The position numbers and the translations under genes are program-made. This document shows, piece after piece, positions 30,469 to 39,008 of a stretch of DNA of 64,000 bases; position 1 is the stretch's first letter, and every line of letters begins with the position of its first letter. The notes under the pieces are model-generated. The model was not told where the DNA came from and did not search any database. It was given only the letters and a program-made list of their open reading frames with translations. Origin of the DNA: Vreelandella lutescens (GTDB taxonomy: Bacteria; Pseudomonadota; Gammaproteobacteria; Pseudomonadales; Halomonadaceae); contig NZ_BMHM01000003.1 in assembly GCF_014640815.1 (NCBI RefSeq), positions 618,963-682,962 of the forward strand. Direction: 5' to 3'.

Positions 30469-30496
30469 AGTATAGCTATTTATGAGGGTTTGCCAA
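30469..30496 (-). promoter_or_regulatory. Sigma-70 promoter of the candidate small RNA
   Basis: -35 TTGGCA and -10 TATACT separated by 16 bp on the minus strand. The -35 overlaps a small palindrome TGCCAAGGCA (30491-30500). Confidence 0.6.
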
Positions 30497-30558
30497 GGCA
30501 TTGTTTACTTTTTTTGCAAATTTCCTTTCCGACACTGGTAAGGGGAGTGCGGGTGGTG

Positions 30559-30575
30559 TGCACTTAAATGGTGCT
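30559..30575. promoter_or_regulatory. NtrC-like binding site 1
   Basis: TGCACTTAAATGGTGCT fits the NtrC palindrome TGCAC-N6-GGTGCA at 10 of 11 fixed positions. It lies about 100 bp upstream of the sigma-54 promoter at 30660, a normal enhancer distance. Confidence 0.65.
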
Positions 30576-30582
30576 TTATAGG

Positions 30583-30599
30583 TGCGCTATTTTGGTGCT
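30583..30599. promoter_or_regulatory. NtrC-like binding site 2
   Basis: TGCGCTATTTTGGTGCT fits TGCAC-N6-GGTGCA at 9 of 11 fixed positions. Its centre is 24 bp from that of site 1, suitable for cooperative binding. Confidence 0.6.
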
Positions 30600-30659
30600 C
30601 CGAATGAATAAGCGTTAGTTTTTATTTTAAGTATTTGATTTTAATTGTTTAAAAATCAT

Positions 30660-30674
30660 TGGCATGCATTCTGC
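30660..30674 (+). promoter_or_regulatory. Sigma-54 promoter of the glucosylglycerate operon
   Basis: TGGCATG-N4-CTGC with the exact GG-to-GC spacing of -24/-12 promoters (consensus TGGCACG-N4-TTGC). The predicted start is near 30686, about 64 bases before the phosphatase gene. The AT-rich stretch 30605-30660 between NtrC sites and promoter could bend or bind IHF. Confidence 0.65.
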
Positions 30675-30749
30675 TTTATTGCTTATCTGAACAAGACGCC
30701 AGCATAACGGCTTTTAAGATAGTGATTAAGATAGTAATAAGGTGGTGCC

Positions 30750-31700
30750 ATGACAGAACACACCCGCACTACACGCGCTCACCCGGAGCTGCTTGATCTC
30801 GATCCGCTAACGGGGAGCGCTGCCGACCCGGCCCTGCAGCCCCGCTTGGTGGTTACCGACTTAGACGGCTCTCTGCTTGACCACCACAGTTATGACTTCT
30901 CTCCGGCAGCGCCCTGGCTTGCGCGTCTAAAGCAGCTAGGCGTCCCCGTGATACCGGTCACCAGTAAAACGCGTGCCGAACTTATTTCTCTACGTGAGGC
31001 GTTAGGCCTGACGGCCACGCCGTTTGTTGCTGAAAACGGTGCCGTTATTGGTTTGCCGCCGGGGTGGTGTCATGCCCGCTTAGACCGTCCTGGCAGCGGT
31101 TTGGATGGCGTGGTGGTGAAGCACACCGGTGTTGACGTTGGATTTATCCGCGCCCGACTGAACGTTTGGCGTCATCGTCTAGGCGTACGTTTTACCCGCA
31201 TGAGCGAATTGGACATTCGCGATGTCATGTCGCTCACGGGGTTAGATGAACCCCGTGCTAAGGCAGCCCGCAAGCGTGAGGGTAGTGAGCCTTTGATTTG
31301 GCAAGACGATGAGGCCGCGCTGGCAAACTTTCGTTTAGCGCTTGAAGGGGATGGTTTGACGCTAACGCAAGGCGGTCGTTTTTGGCATGTGATGGGCAAA
31401 GCCTCTGATAAAGGGAGCGCCGTTGACTGGCTCATTAAACGCTTTACAGCGTTACGTGGGCGTACGCCGCTTGCATTGGGATTGGGTGATGGTCCCAACG
31501 ACATTTCCATGCTCAATGCCGTCGATCAGGCCGTCGTGATCAAAGGCTGCCACGACTTAACGGTCACACCTACAAACACCGCGCTTTATCGCACGCAGGA
31601 AACCGGGCCTACGGGCTGGGCCGAGGGGGTGGCCCACTGGTGGGGGCGAGACGACCGCCGATTAGCGGCGGCACCACTGCAAACGTCTGCCATGGCCTAA
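30750..31700 (+). CDS. Glucosyl/mannosyl-3-phosphoglycerate phosphatase (HAD family, MpgP/YedP type)
   Basis: This 316-residue cytoplasmic HAD phosphatase should remove the phosphate from glucosyl-3-phosphoglycerate to give the compatible solute glucosylglycerate. HAD motif I is VVTDLDGSLLDHH, motif II PVTSKTRAEL, the cap region starts near FVAENGAVIGLP, and motifs III/IV are near GKASDKGSAVDW and LGDGPNDISML. The family also includes mannosyl-3-phosphoglycerate phosphatases, and sequence alone does not separate the sugars; the partner gene points to glucose. An N-terminal extension of about 30 residues is present. First gene of the operon. Confidence 0.88.
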   Translation: MTEHTRTTRAHPELLDLDPLTGSAADPALQPRLVVTDLDGSLLDHHSYDFSPAAPWLARLKQLGVPVIPVTSKTRAELISLREALGLTATPFVAENGAVIGLPPGWCHARLDRPGSGLDGVVVKHTGVDVGFIRARLNVWRHRLGVRFTRMSELDIRDVMSLTGLDEPRAKAARKREGSEPLIWQDDEAALANFRLALEGDGLTLTQGGRFWHVMGKASDKGSAVDWLIKRFTALRGRTPLALGLGDGPNDISMLNAVDQAVVIKGCHDLTVTPTNTALYRTQETGPTGWAEGVAHWWGRDDRRLAAAPLQTSAMA

Positions 31701-31719
31701 CCAATGAGGGGATTAGCGT

Positions 31720-32940
31720 ATGAGTGATTTTCATCAAAATGGCGTTATCACCGATTTCCATAACCTTACCCGCCGCCCAGTGGAAGCGCTGGAACAGGAA
31801 CTGAGTCAGTTTGCTAAACGCCGACCGATGGGGCTGATACTACCGTCGCTATTTTCCGAGCTGGAAGGCCCTGCACTCTCTGCGATTGTCGATGAACTGG
31901 TAAAGGTGCCTTACCTTAATGAAATTGTGATCGGTCTAGATCGTGCCGACCGCGAACAGTTTCTGTACGCCCGTGAGTTTTTCTCACGCCTTCCCCAACA
32001 CACTCGTATTTTATGGAACGACGGCCCGCGGTTGCGTGAGCTGGATGCCGAATTGGAGAGTCATGGTCTGGGCGCGCTGGAGCCAGGCAAAGGGCGCAAT
32101 GTGTGGTACTGCGCCGGGTACGTGCTAGCGTCAGGCCGCTCTTCTGTCGTGGGGCTACACGACTGCGATATTCTCACTTATGACCGCAGCCTGCTGGCAC
32201 GGCTCATGTACCCCGTGGCTCATCCGCGGTTTAATTACAGTTTTTGCAAAGGCTATTACCCGCGCATTGCGGAAGGAAAGCTCAATGGCCGGGTATCTCG
32301 GCTGATGGTGACGCCGCTGCTGCGAGCGCTCAAAACCGTATGCGGGCCATTGCCTTACCTGGACTACTTAGACAGTTTCCGATACCCGCTTTCTGGGGAG
32401 TTTGCGATGCGTAGCGATGTGCTGGAAGGCATACGTATCCCCGCCGACTGGGGCCTGGAGATCGGAGTGCTGTCTGAACTGCAGCGTAACTACTCTCACC
32501 GCCAGCTCTGTCAGGTCGATATTGCCGATGCTTACGACCACAAGCACCAGCCCGTCAGCGAAGATGATGCCAATGGTGGCCTGAACCGCATGAGTCTGGA
32601 TATCGCCAAAGCGCTGTACCGTAAGCTGGCGACTCAAGGAGTGAGCTTTAGCAGTGAAGACTTCCGCACACTAAAAGCAACTTATTACCGCTTAGCGCTC
32701 GATTTGATCGAAGCTTACGACCACGACGCCACCATGAATGGGTTGAGTTTAGATCGCCACTGCGAAGAGCAGGCGGTAGAACTGTTTGCCAGCAACTTGC
32801 TGGAAGCAGGCAACTTGTTTTTAGATAACCCCCGTGAACGGCCCTTTATCCCTAGCTGGAACCGTGTACAGGCGGCCGTGCCGGATATATTGGCGCGCAT
32901 GCATGAGGCGGTAGAGCTGGATAATCAGGGGAAGGTGTAG
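31720..32940 (+). CDS. gpgS: Glucosyl-3-phosphoglycerate synthase
   Basis: This 406-residue GT81-type glycosyltransferase should transfer glucose from a nucleotide donor to 3-phosphoglycerate. Family features include PMGLILPSLFSELEGPAL near the N-terminus, EPGKGRNVWYCAGYVLASG, the metal-binding GLHDCDILTYDR, and the acceptor-binding region DYLDSFRYPLSGEFAM. It lies 19 bp after the phosphatase gene and shares its sigma-54/NtrC-like control region. Glucosylglycerate accumulates in other bacteria under salt stress combined with nitrogen limitation, because it replaces nitrogen-containing solutes such as glutamate. Confidence 0.9.
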   Translation: MSDFHQNGVITDFHNLTRRPVEALEQELSQFAKRRPMGLILPSLFSELEGPALSAIVDELVKVPYLNEIVIGLDRADREQFLYAREFFSRLPQHTRILWNDGPRLRELDAELESHGLGALEPGKGRNVWYCAGYVLASGRSSVVGLHDCDILTYDRSLLARLMYPVAHPRFNYSFCKGYYPRIAEGKLNGRVSRLMVTPLLRALKTVCGPLPYLDYLDSFRYPLSGEFAMRSDVLEGIRIPADWGLEIGVLSELQRNYSHRQLCQVDIADAYDHKHQPVSEDDANGGLNRMSLDIAKALYRKLATQGVSFSSEDFRTLKATYYRLALDLIEAYDHDATMNGLSLDRHCEEQAVELFASNLLEAGNLFLDNPRERPFIPSWNRVQAAVPDILARMHEAVELDNQGKV

Positions 32941-32977
32941 GCCGTAGAACTTAGAACTTAGAATTTAGGACGTAGCA

Positions 32978-33008
32978 AGCCCCGCCCGTTGAAAGGTCAG
33001 GCGGGGCT
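32978..33008. terminator. Hairpin between the convergent gpgS and chemoreceptor genes
   Basis: AGCCCCGCC (32978-32986) pairs perfectly with GGCGGGGCT (33000-33008) around a 13-nt loop. There is no U-tract in either direction. Its position between two convergent genes fits a shared transcription end. Confidence 0.55.
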
Positions 33009-33016
33009 AAACTGGG

Positions 33017-34621
33017 TTAAAAGTCGTCTGTGTAGGATTTGGCAGGTGCATTGGCAGAGGCAATCGCCGGTGGGCGAGCGGTGTTATTGAGCTTAAAGTT
33101 CGTCACCAGTTGGCGCAGTTGAGTACTTAAGTGCGCTAGTTGCTGAGTAGCATGGTTGCTCTGCTGTACCAAGCCTGCATTTTGCTGTGTCATTTGGTCC
33201 ATCTGAGTGACGGCCTGGTTCACCTGCTCAATCCCGCTGCTTTGCTCGATGGTGGCCGCCGAGATCTCCTGTACCAGCGTACTGAGCTGCTGAATATCAC
33301 TGACCACGCCGTTAATCATCTCGCCTGTGTGTTTGACTTGGCGGCTGCCTTCGACCACTTGGGCATCGGCGTTTTCAATCAAGCCTTTGATCTCTTGAGC
33401 AGCAGACGCAGAGCGGCTAGCCAGCTGGCGAACTTCGTTGGCCACTACGGCAAACCCACGGCCTTGCTCACCCGCGCGGGCTGCTTCCACCGAGGCATTC
33501 AGTGCCAGAATATTGGTCTGGAACGCGATGGCATCAATCGTATTGACGATGCTGCTCATTTGGCTCGCGCTGTCGTTAATGGTGGTCATGGTATTGATCA
33601 CTGACACCATAGCATCGCTACCGCGTTGAGCGCTTTCTGCTGTTTTGGTAGCCAGTGTGCGGGCGTGGTCAGCATGTTCAGCGTTCTGCTTCACTGTTGC
33701 CGTTAGCTGTTCCATGCTGGAGGCAGTTTCCGCAAGCGAGGCGGCCTGCTCTTCGGTACGGGTAGAGAGCTCTTCGTTGACACCTACAATTTGCTCTACC
33801 CCGTTATTGACTTGGTCAGCGCCGTGATGGATGTCGCTAATAGTGTCGGCTAGGGTCTCGCGCATACGATTAATATCATAAAGTAAGCTGTGCTGATCGT
33901 TGGCGGAGAGGGTGGCTGCTTGGGTCAAATCGCCATCGGCAATATGGCGTACCACGGTGGCCGCATAACGAGGATCTCCACCTAACCGGCGGGCAACATC
34001 ACGGATGACCCAGCCCATCAGTAGTGTGACCGGCACGCCAATGACCAACAGAATCATTGCTGAGCGAATCAACCTAGCAATAAAGGCGGCGTTGATATCA
34101 TCTACGTACACGCCTGCGGCCAGCGACCAGCCCCATTGGGGTAAGTGCGCCACATAGCTCACTTTGGGTACTTGGTCGTCACCGCTAATGCGGCGTGAGA
34201 AGTAGTCCACATGACCGCCTCCGGCCTGCGCTACGTCTAAAAAGGCGGCGTAAAGGCGCATGCCACTAGCATCTTGGTAAGCGCTCATATCTTCACCCCG
34301 AGGACGATTGGGGTGCGACACAATGGCCAAGGCGTTATCAAAGGCGAAGACATACTCACCGTCGCCAAAGCTGACGCTGGCAATATTATCAATCGCGCGC
34401 TGCTGCGCTTCTTCTTCTGTTAACTCGCCGCGCTCAGCGCGTGCCTGTAGTGCTTCAACCTGCCCATGAACACTGCTGACGATATGCTCAATGCTGTCGC
34501 GACGTTCACTTTCGATGGTTTGGCGGTTCTCCCACGCCAACCAGCCCACTAGCAGTAGCATCGCCACCCAAATGATGCCGAGCGTGCTCCAAAGTTTCTG
34601 TGTCGTTGTCAAACGGTTCAT
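33017..34621 (-). CDS. Methyl-accepting chemotaxis protein with periplasmic single-Cache domain
   Basis: This 534-residue membrane chemoreceptor has TM1 (about 11-29) and a periplasmic sCache_2-type domain with [20 protein letters not shown] and [18 protein letters not shown]2 (about 186-205), HAMP, and a signalling domain with the conserved hairpin tip [20 protein letters not shown] follow. Such Cache domains often bind small organic acids; the ligand here is unknown. The C-terminus (KSYTDDF) lacks a clear CheR-docking pentapeptide. A sigma-28 promoter lies about 50 bp upstream, so it is expressed with late flagellar genes. Confidence 0.94.
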   Translation of the reverse strand: MNRLTTTQKLWSTLGIIWVAMLLLVGWLAWENRQTIESERRDSIEHIVSSVHGQVEALQARAERGELTEEEAQQRAIDNIASVSFGDGEYVFAFDNALAIVSHPNRPRGEDMSAYQDASGMRLYAAFLDVAQAGGGHVDYFSRRISGDDQVPKVSYVAHLPQWGWSLAAGVYVDDINAAFIARLIRSAMILLVIGVPVTLLMGWVIRDVARRLGGDPRYAATVVRHIADGDLTQAATLSANDQHSLLYDINRMRETLADTISDIHHGADQVNNGVEQIVGVNEELSTRTEEQAASLAETASSMEQLTATVKQNAEHADHARTLATKTAESAQRGSDAMVSVINTMTTINDSASQMSSIVNTIDAIAFQTNILALNASVEAARAGEQGRGFAVVANEVRQLASRSASAAQEIKGLIENADAQVVEGSRQVKHTGEMINGVVSDIQQLSTLVQEISAATIEQSSGIEQVNQAVTQMDQMTQQNAGLVQQSNHATQQLAHLSTQLRQLVTNFKLNNTARPPAIASANAPAKSYTDDF

Positions 34622-34664
34622 GGTGTCCCTGTGAAAAATCCAATCAGTAAGTAAGCCCTTACTT

Positions 34665-34691
34665 TTATCGGCCGAAATGCTTGCGACCTTA
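34665..34691 (-). promoter_or_regulatory. Sigma-28 (FliA) promoter of the chemoreceptor gene
   Basis: On the minus strand TAAGGTCG, an 11-bp spacer and a perfect GCCGATAA. Spacing and -10 match the FliA consensus exactly. It is about 44 bp from the start codon at 34621. Confidence 0.82.
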
Positions 34692-34822
34692 GTCGGAGCT
34701 AAGAAAAAACGAACGGTAATTCGTGTCTTTAAATTCTAAAATGATCTAAATATATAACTATAAATGCGCTATGCTTGCTAAATACTGACTGAACGTTAGC
34801 AGGCATCAACAGGAGGCTCTCC

Positions 34823-35689
34823 ATGCAACGCCCTGTCGTCACCCACTTTTTCGATGAGCCCACCAATACGTTTAGCTATGTGGTGCAAGACCCCGTTAGC
34901 GATGCGTGCGCCATCATCGACTCCGTACTCGATTTTGATTACGCCGCCGGGCGCACCGACGTCCGCTCTGCCGAGCAGATCATTGCCTTTGTGCGTGGTA
35001 AAGGGCTTAAGGTGGAATGGATATTAGAAACCCATGTGCATGCAGATCACCTGTCGGCCGCGCCGTACCTACATACCAAGCTGGGCGGCAAAACAGGCAT
35101 TGGTGCGCACATCGTCGACGTGCAGGAAATTTTTGGCAAAGCTTTCAATGCAGGCACCGAGTTTGCACGGGATGGTAGCCAGTTTGATGCACTCTTTAAC
35201 GAAGGTGACACCTTCACTATTGGTGCGCTAGAAGGGCGGGTGCTTCATACGCCGGGCCACACGCCGGCGTGTTTAACCTATGTGGTAGGAGACGCCGCGT
35301 TTGTGGGCGACACCCTCTTTATGCCGGACTACGGCACGGCGCGCTGCGATTTTCCAGGCGGGGATGCCCGCACGCTTTACCACTCTATTCAAAAAGTATT
35401 GGCACTGCCTGAGCAGACGCGGCTGTTTCTATGCCACGACTACAAAGCGCCAGGGCGCGAAAGCTATCAGCATGAAACCAACGTTGCTGAACAGCGCCAA
35501 GCGAACGTTCATGTGCATGACGGCATCAGTGAAGAGGCATTCGTCAAGATGCGTACCGAACGGGACGCCACCTTGGGTATGCCGCGCCTGATTATTCCTT
35601 CGGTTCAAATCAATATGCGGGCAGGTGAACTTCCGCCTGCTGAAGACAACGGGCAGGTGTACTTAAAAGTACCGCTCAATCGGTTTTGA
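34823..35689 (+). CDS. Persulfide dioxygenase-like metallo-beta-lactamase-fold protein (Blh/ETHE1 type)
   Basis: The protein has 288 residues. Metal-binding motifs are ETHVHADHLSAAPYL, HTPGHTPACL, and Asp/His in FVGDTLFMPDYG and LFLCHDYKAPGRE. Members of this branch oxidise glutathione or low-molecular-weight persulfide to sulfite during sulfide detoxification. ATG 34823 has a strong AGGAGG. It begins a run of sulfur-related genes, which supports the role. Iron dependence and substrate are inferred from the family. Confidence 0.87.
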   Translation: MQRPVVTHFFDEPTNTFSYVVQDPVSDACAIIDSVLDFDYAAGRTDVRSAEQIIAFVRGKGLKVEWILETHVHADHLSAAPYLHTKLGGKTGIGAHIVDVQEIFGKAFNAGTEFARDGSQFDALFNEGDTFTIGALEGRVLHTPGHTPACLTYVVGDAAFVGDTLFMPDYGTARCDFPGGDARTLYHSIQKVLALPEQTRLFLCHDYKAPGRESYQHETNVAEQRQANVHVHDGISEEAFVKMRTERDATLGMPRLIIPSVQINMRAGELPPAEDNGQVYLKVPLNRF

Positions 35690-35729
35690 GCGGTGGGTGG
35701 CGCAACGTTAAATCAGCAGGTATCCAGCA

Positions 35730-35921
35730 ATGAAAACGAATGTAGGTGGCTTCGACAAAATGGCGCGTATTGCAGTGGGCGCACTGCTCATTGTGCTGGC
35801 GCTAACAGGCACGATTGGCGTATGGGGCTGGGTCGGCGTGATTCCGCTGGCGACGGGGCTATTTAGTTTCTGCCCACTCTACTCGCTGCTGGGGATTTCA
35901 ACCTGCAAAACCAAGCGTTAG
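35730..35921 (+). CDS. DUF2892 (YgaP-type) small inner-membrane protein
   Basis: The protein has 63 residues: MKTNVGGFDKMARIAVGALL, then two hydrophobic segments separated by GVWGWVG, ending CPLYSLLGISTCKTKR. This is the DUF2892 pattern, often found with rhodanese and other sulfur-handling proteins. Two Cys near the end may be functional. It lies between blh and the YeeE-type transporter. Confidence 0.88.
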   Translation: MKTNVGGFDKMARIAVGALLIVLALTGTIGVWGWVGVIPLATGLFSFCPLYSLLGISTCKTKR

Positions 35922-35940
35922 AACGTACAAGGAGTGATTT

Positions 35941-36402
35941 GTGAATGCGATGGCAAGCCTGCAAGGGCTGGTAGGTGGCGTGCTGATTGGGCTCTCTGCG
36001 GTGTGGCTGATGGGAGCGCTAGGGCGCATTGCCGGTATTAGCGGCATTATTGGTGGCTTAATCACTCAGCGCCCCAAAGGAGACAGTGCTTGGCGGGTGG
36101 CGTTTTTGGCCGGGCTAATTAGCGGCCCATTACTGGTAATGGCCGTAGGGGGTGGGTTAGGTAACGTGGCAGGCGTGCCCGGTGCAGTGATTGGTGAACC
36201 CGCAGGTGGCGTGCCGCTAATGCTACTCGCGGGGCTTTTGGTGGGATTGGGCACTGGGCTAGGCAGTGGCTGTACCAGTGGCCATGGCGTGTGTGGCTTG
36301 GCGCGTTTAGCGCCACGGTCTATGGCGGCTACCGGAACGTTCCTGGTGGCGGCCATCGCGACGGTCTATGTGGTACGGCATGTCATCGGAGGTGGGGTAT
36401 GA
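35941..36402 (+). CDS. YeeE/YedE-family transporter, first half (TsuA-like)
   Basis: This 153-residue, highly hydrophobic protein with about four membrane segments has the family signature GLGTGLGSGCTSGHGVCGLA with its conserved Cys residues. Full-length YeeE proteins import thiosulfate. Here the two halves are separate genes, a common variant. A GTG start at 35941 follows AAGGAG. The stop overlaps the ATG of the second half (ATGA). Confidence 0.88.
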   Translation: MNAMASLQGLVGGVLIGLSAVWLMGALGRIAGISGIIGGLITQRPKGDSAWRVAFLAGLISGPLLVMAVGGGLGNVAGVPGAVIGEPAGGVPLMLLAGLLVGLGTGLGSGCTSGHGVCGLARLAPRSMAATGTFLVAAIATVYVVRHVIGGGV

Positions 36403-36821
36403 GCACGCCAGTCGTCAAAACCGCAGCGGGATATCTCGCCGGCCTGCTGTTTGGTTTGGGACTCGCGATTTCAGGGATGACAGACCCTGCACGGGTGCTC
36501 GGTTTTTTGGATATTGCCGGTGCCTGGGATCCAACGCTGATGTTTGTACTGGGAGCCGCCGTGGGCACCACCTTTGTGGGCTATCGCTTAGTCTTCGCCC
36601 GCGGCACGCCGCTTTTTAGCACCAAATTCCAATTGCCAACCAAGCAGGAGCTGGATGCCAAGCTGCTAGGCGGCGCAGCGCTGTTTGGAGTGGGTTGGGG
36701 GCTCTCGGGTTACTGCCCTGGGCCTGCCATTGCGTCTGTTGGCGGGGTAACGCTGCCACTGCTGGCGCTACTGGCGGCGATGGTGCTGGGTTGGTTTATC
36801 GCTCAGCGAATCTCCCGCTAA
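36399..36821 (+). CDS. YeeE/YedE-family transporter, second half (DUF6691 type)
   Basis: This 140-residue protein with about four membrane segments contains GLGLAISGMTDPARVLGFLD and the second-half signature GVGWGLSGYCPGPAIAS. Its start overlaps the stop of the first half by 4 bp, so the two should be made together and form one thiosulfate/sulfur-compound channel. A terminator follows at 36845. Confidence 0.88.
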   Translation: MSTPVVKTAAGYLAGLLFGLGLAISGMTDPARVLGFLDIAGAWDPTLMFVLGAAVGTTFVGYRLVFARGTPLFSTKFQLPTKQELDAKLLGGAALFGVGWGLSGYCPGPAIASVGGVTLPLLALLAAMVLGWFIAQRISR

Positions 36822-36844
36822 GTTATCAGCGCTTACAAGATCGA

Positions 36845-36876
36845 CGCCCTTGCCGCCCGGTAAGGGCGCTTTTTTT
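36845..36876 (+). terminator. Rho-independent terminator after the YeeE pair
   Basis: CGCCCTT (36845-36851) pairs with AAGGGCG (36862-36868), followed by seven T residues. Confidence 0.82.
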
Positions 36877-36960
36877 GATCTGGCGCAATCCTTTTGCCTT
36901 GTGGCTTAACGCTTAGTTAATGCGCTTTTGTCATGCTGCTTCCATCACAAGGAAACCGCT

Positions 36961-37662
36961 ATGCACGTCCTATTGATTGAAGATGATCCGCTGGTGGCCT
37001 CGGGTATTCGCTCTGGCCTAATGATGTACCACTTCGTGGTGGAGCACGTGACCTCGGTGCAAGCAGCGCGTCAGGCAATGCAAAGCGTCGCCAGCGACGT
37101 GGTGATTCTGGACCGCGGCTTGCCCGATGGCGATGGTCTAGCGCTACTGAGCGCGTGGCGAGATGAAGGCGTTACGACGCCGGTGCTCATGCTGACTGCC
37201 AGGGATGCCGTGCGTGACAGAGTGGATGGGCTGCAAAGAGGCGCAGATGATTACCTCATCAAGCCCTTCGATTTAGATGAGCTGGTAGCGCGACTGCATG
37301 CCTTGTTGCGGCGTGTCGCTGGGCGCAGCCAAGGGCTGACGGTGCACGGGGCGCTAACGCTTGATCCTGCCGCGCGGGAAGTATGGGTAGCCGGTGAGCT
37401 GATCGCACTTTCACGCCGTGAGCTGGTACTGCTAGAGGCTTTCCTACATGCCCCACGTAGCGTGCTGTCAGCCGATCAACTCAAAGATAGCCTCTACGGG
37501 CTAAGCGACGATGTCGAAAGTAACGCGCTCAATGTCCATATTCATCATCTTCGGCGCAAGTTAGGCAGCGGCATTATTGAGACCGTACGCGGCTTGGGTT
37601 ACCGCTTAGGTAAGCCAGAAGCCGTGTTTGTGCCGGGGCAAATGCCCAAGGGGCAGCGATGA
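36961..37662 (+). CDS. OmpR-family response regulator (QseB/PmrA type)
   Basis: The protein has 233 residues. The receiver domain starts MHVLLIEDDPLVASGIRSGL and has phospho-acceptor Asp in VVILDRGLPDGDG, Thr in MLTARD and Lys in YLIKPF. The winged-helix DNA-binding domain ends HIHHLRRKLGSGIIETVRGL. ATG 36961 follows AAGGAAA; the open frame extends upstream without a good site. It overlaps the sensor kinase gene (ATGA). Being placed between the YeeE pair and tsdBA, it probably responds to reduced sulfur or redox state; this is inferred. Confidence 0.92.
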   Translation: MHVLLIEDDPLVASGIRSGLMMYHFVVEHVTSVQAARQAMQSVASDVVILDRGLPDGDGLALLSAWRDEGVTTPVLMLTARDAVRDRVDGLQRGADDYLIKPFDLDELVARLHALLRRVAGRSQGLTVHGALTLDPAAREVWVAGELIALSRRELVLLEAFLHAPRSVLSADQLKDSLYGLSDDVESNALNVHIHHLRRKLGSGIIETVRGLGYRLGKPEAVFVPGQMPKGQR

Positions 37663-38999
37663 GTCTGCGCGCCCGCCTGCTGCTCACGCTGGGGTTAACA
37701 CTGGCCTTGCTATGGGGCGTTGCGGCTGCCTGGTTGCTCAACGATTTGCAGAAAACATTCGTGGCCACCCTCGACCAGAGATTGGCTCAGTCGGCGCGAA
37801 TGGTGGCAGGGCTGGTGCATCAATTGCCGGAAGAAGTGTGGGAGCAAAGCCTGATGAATACGCTTTCCATTCCGCCTATTGAAGGGTTGGCCTGCCAGGT
37901 GCACTCGCCACGCGGTGAGATTATCGCCCGCACTCACGCCAATATGGATGACGTCCTAGCACCCGGGCGACATGGCCATACCTACCGCCAAGAAGGCGAT
38001 ACCACCTGGCGTGTGTTTACCTACGAGCGAGGCGGTTTAGTGATTACTACGGCCGACCGAATGGATGAGCGCAATATGCTATTAAACGGCATTGTGCGTG
38101 TTGCCGTTGTGCCATTTGTAGTGGCATTAATCGGCAGCCTTATCGCGTTGTGGATAGGCGTATGGCGTGGTTTGGCACCGCTTTCTCGATTGCGGGCGTC
38201 GTTGGCAAGCCGCCACCCGGAAGCGTTGGCGCCGGTCTCTACTTACGGTGTGCCGAAAGAGATCAAGCCCCTCATTGATACGCTCAATAATTTATTACGG
38301 CGGGTGCAGCAAACCCTGGTGCGAGAGCAGCGTTTTACCAATGACGCTGCCCATGAGTTACGCACCCCGCTCACCGCGATCAAAACCCACCTACAAGTCG
38401 CACAGCGAGCGGAGGGCCTGGCTGCTCAAGAAGCCCTTCTGCATGCCGAGGCAGGCGTCGTGCGTCTGGCCCACACCCTGGACCAACTGCTCACGCTGGC
38501 CCGCGTTGAGGGCCGCATGCGCTTTGATGATGGCGAGCCAAGCGATGTGGCTCAGGTTGTCGAGTTGGCTGTTGCCGATAGTGCCGCTGCTCAAGGCCAG
38601 TGCCAGTGGCAAGCAGCGCTGCCTGAGGCGTATTTGGCGATGCCTAGGGAGCTTGCGATTACGGCGTTGCGAAATTTAGTGGATAACGCGCTACATCACG
38701 GGCCCAAAGATGCACCCATTACGCTCTCGGCTGAACAAACGCACAGCGACATTACCTTCACTGTGCACGACCAGGGCCCAGGAGTGGATGAAGAGACGCT
38801 GGCTCAACTGACCCAGCGTTTTTGGCGGGCCAGCAAACAGCAGGGCAGTGGGCTGGGATTGGCCATTGTCGCCGCGATAACAGAGCGTTTCGGGGGGGAT
38901 GTTCGTTTTGAAAACGCACCCACTGGGGGTTTTTGCGCACACTTGCGAGTGCCCACCGTATCAGCTCAAACCAGTAAGACCATAACAACAGAAGCATAA
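37659..38999 (+). CDS. Sensor histidine kinase (QseC type)
   Basis: This 446-residue protein has TM1 (about 6-27), a periplasmic sensor domain of about 115 residues, TM2 (about 147-168), a HAMP linker, the H-box DAAHELRTPLTA, N-box NLVDNALHHG, and G boxes DQGPGV and QGSGLGLAIV. All catalytic boxes are intact. It phosphorylates the regulator encoded just upstream, whose stop it overlaps. The tsd cytochrome genes start 9 bp after its stop, so kinase, regulator and cytochromes are probably one transcript. Confidence 0.92.
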   Translation: MSLRARLLLTLGLTLALLWGVAAAWLLNDLQKTFVATLDQRLAQSARMVAGLVHQLPEEVWEQSLMNTLSIPPIEGLACQVHSPRGEIIARTHANMDDVLAPGRHGHTYRQEGDTTWRVFTYERGGLVITTADRMDERNMLLNGIVRVAVVPFVVALIGSLIALWIGVWRGLAPLSRLRASLASRHPEALAPVSTYGVPKEIKPLIDTLNNLLRRVQQTLVREQRFTNDAAHELRTPLTAIKTHLQVAQRAEGLAAQEALLHAEAGVVRLAHTLDQLLTLARVEGRMRFDDGEPSDVAQVVELAVADSAAAQGQCQWQAALPEAYLAMPRELAITALRNLVDNALHHGPKDAPITLSAEQTHSDITFTVHDQGPGVDEETLAQLTQRFWRASKQQGSGLGLAIVAAITERFGGDVRFENAPTGGFCAHLRVPTVSAQTSKTITTEA

Positions 39000-39008
39000 G
39001 GGGGGAGT

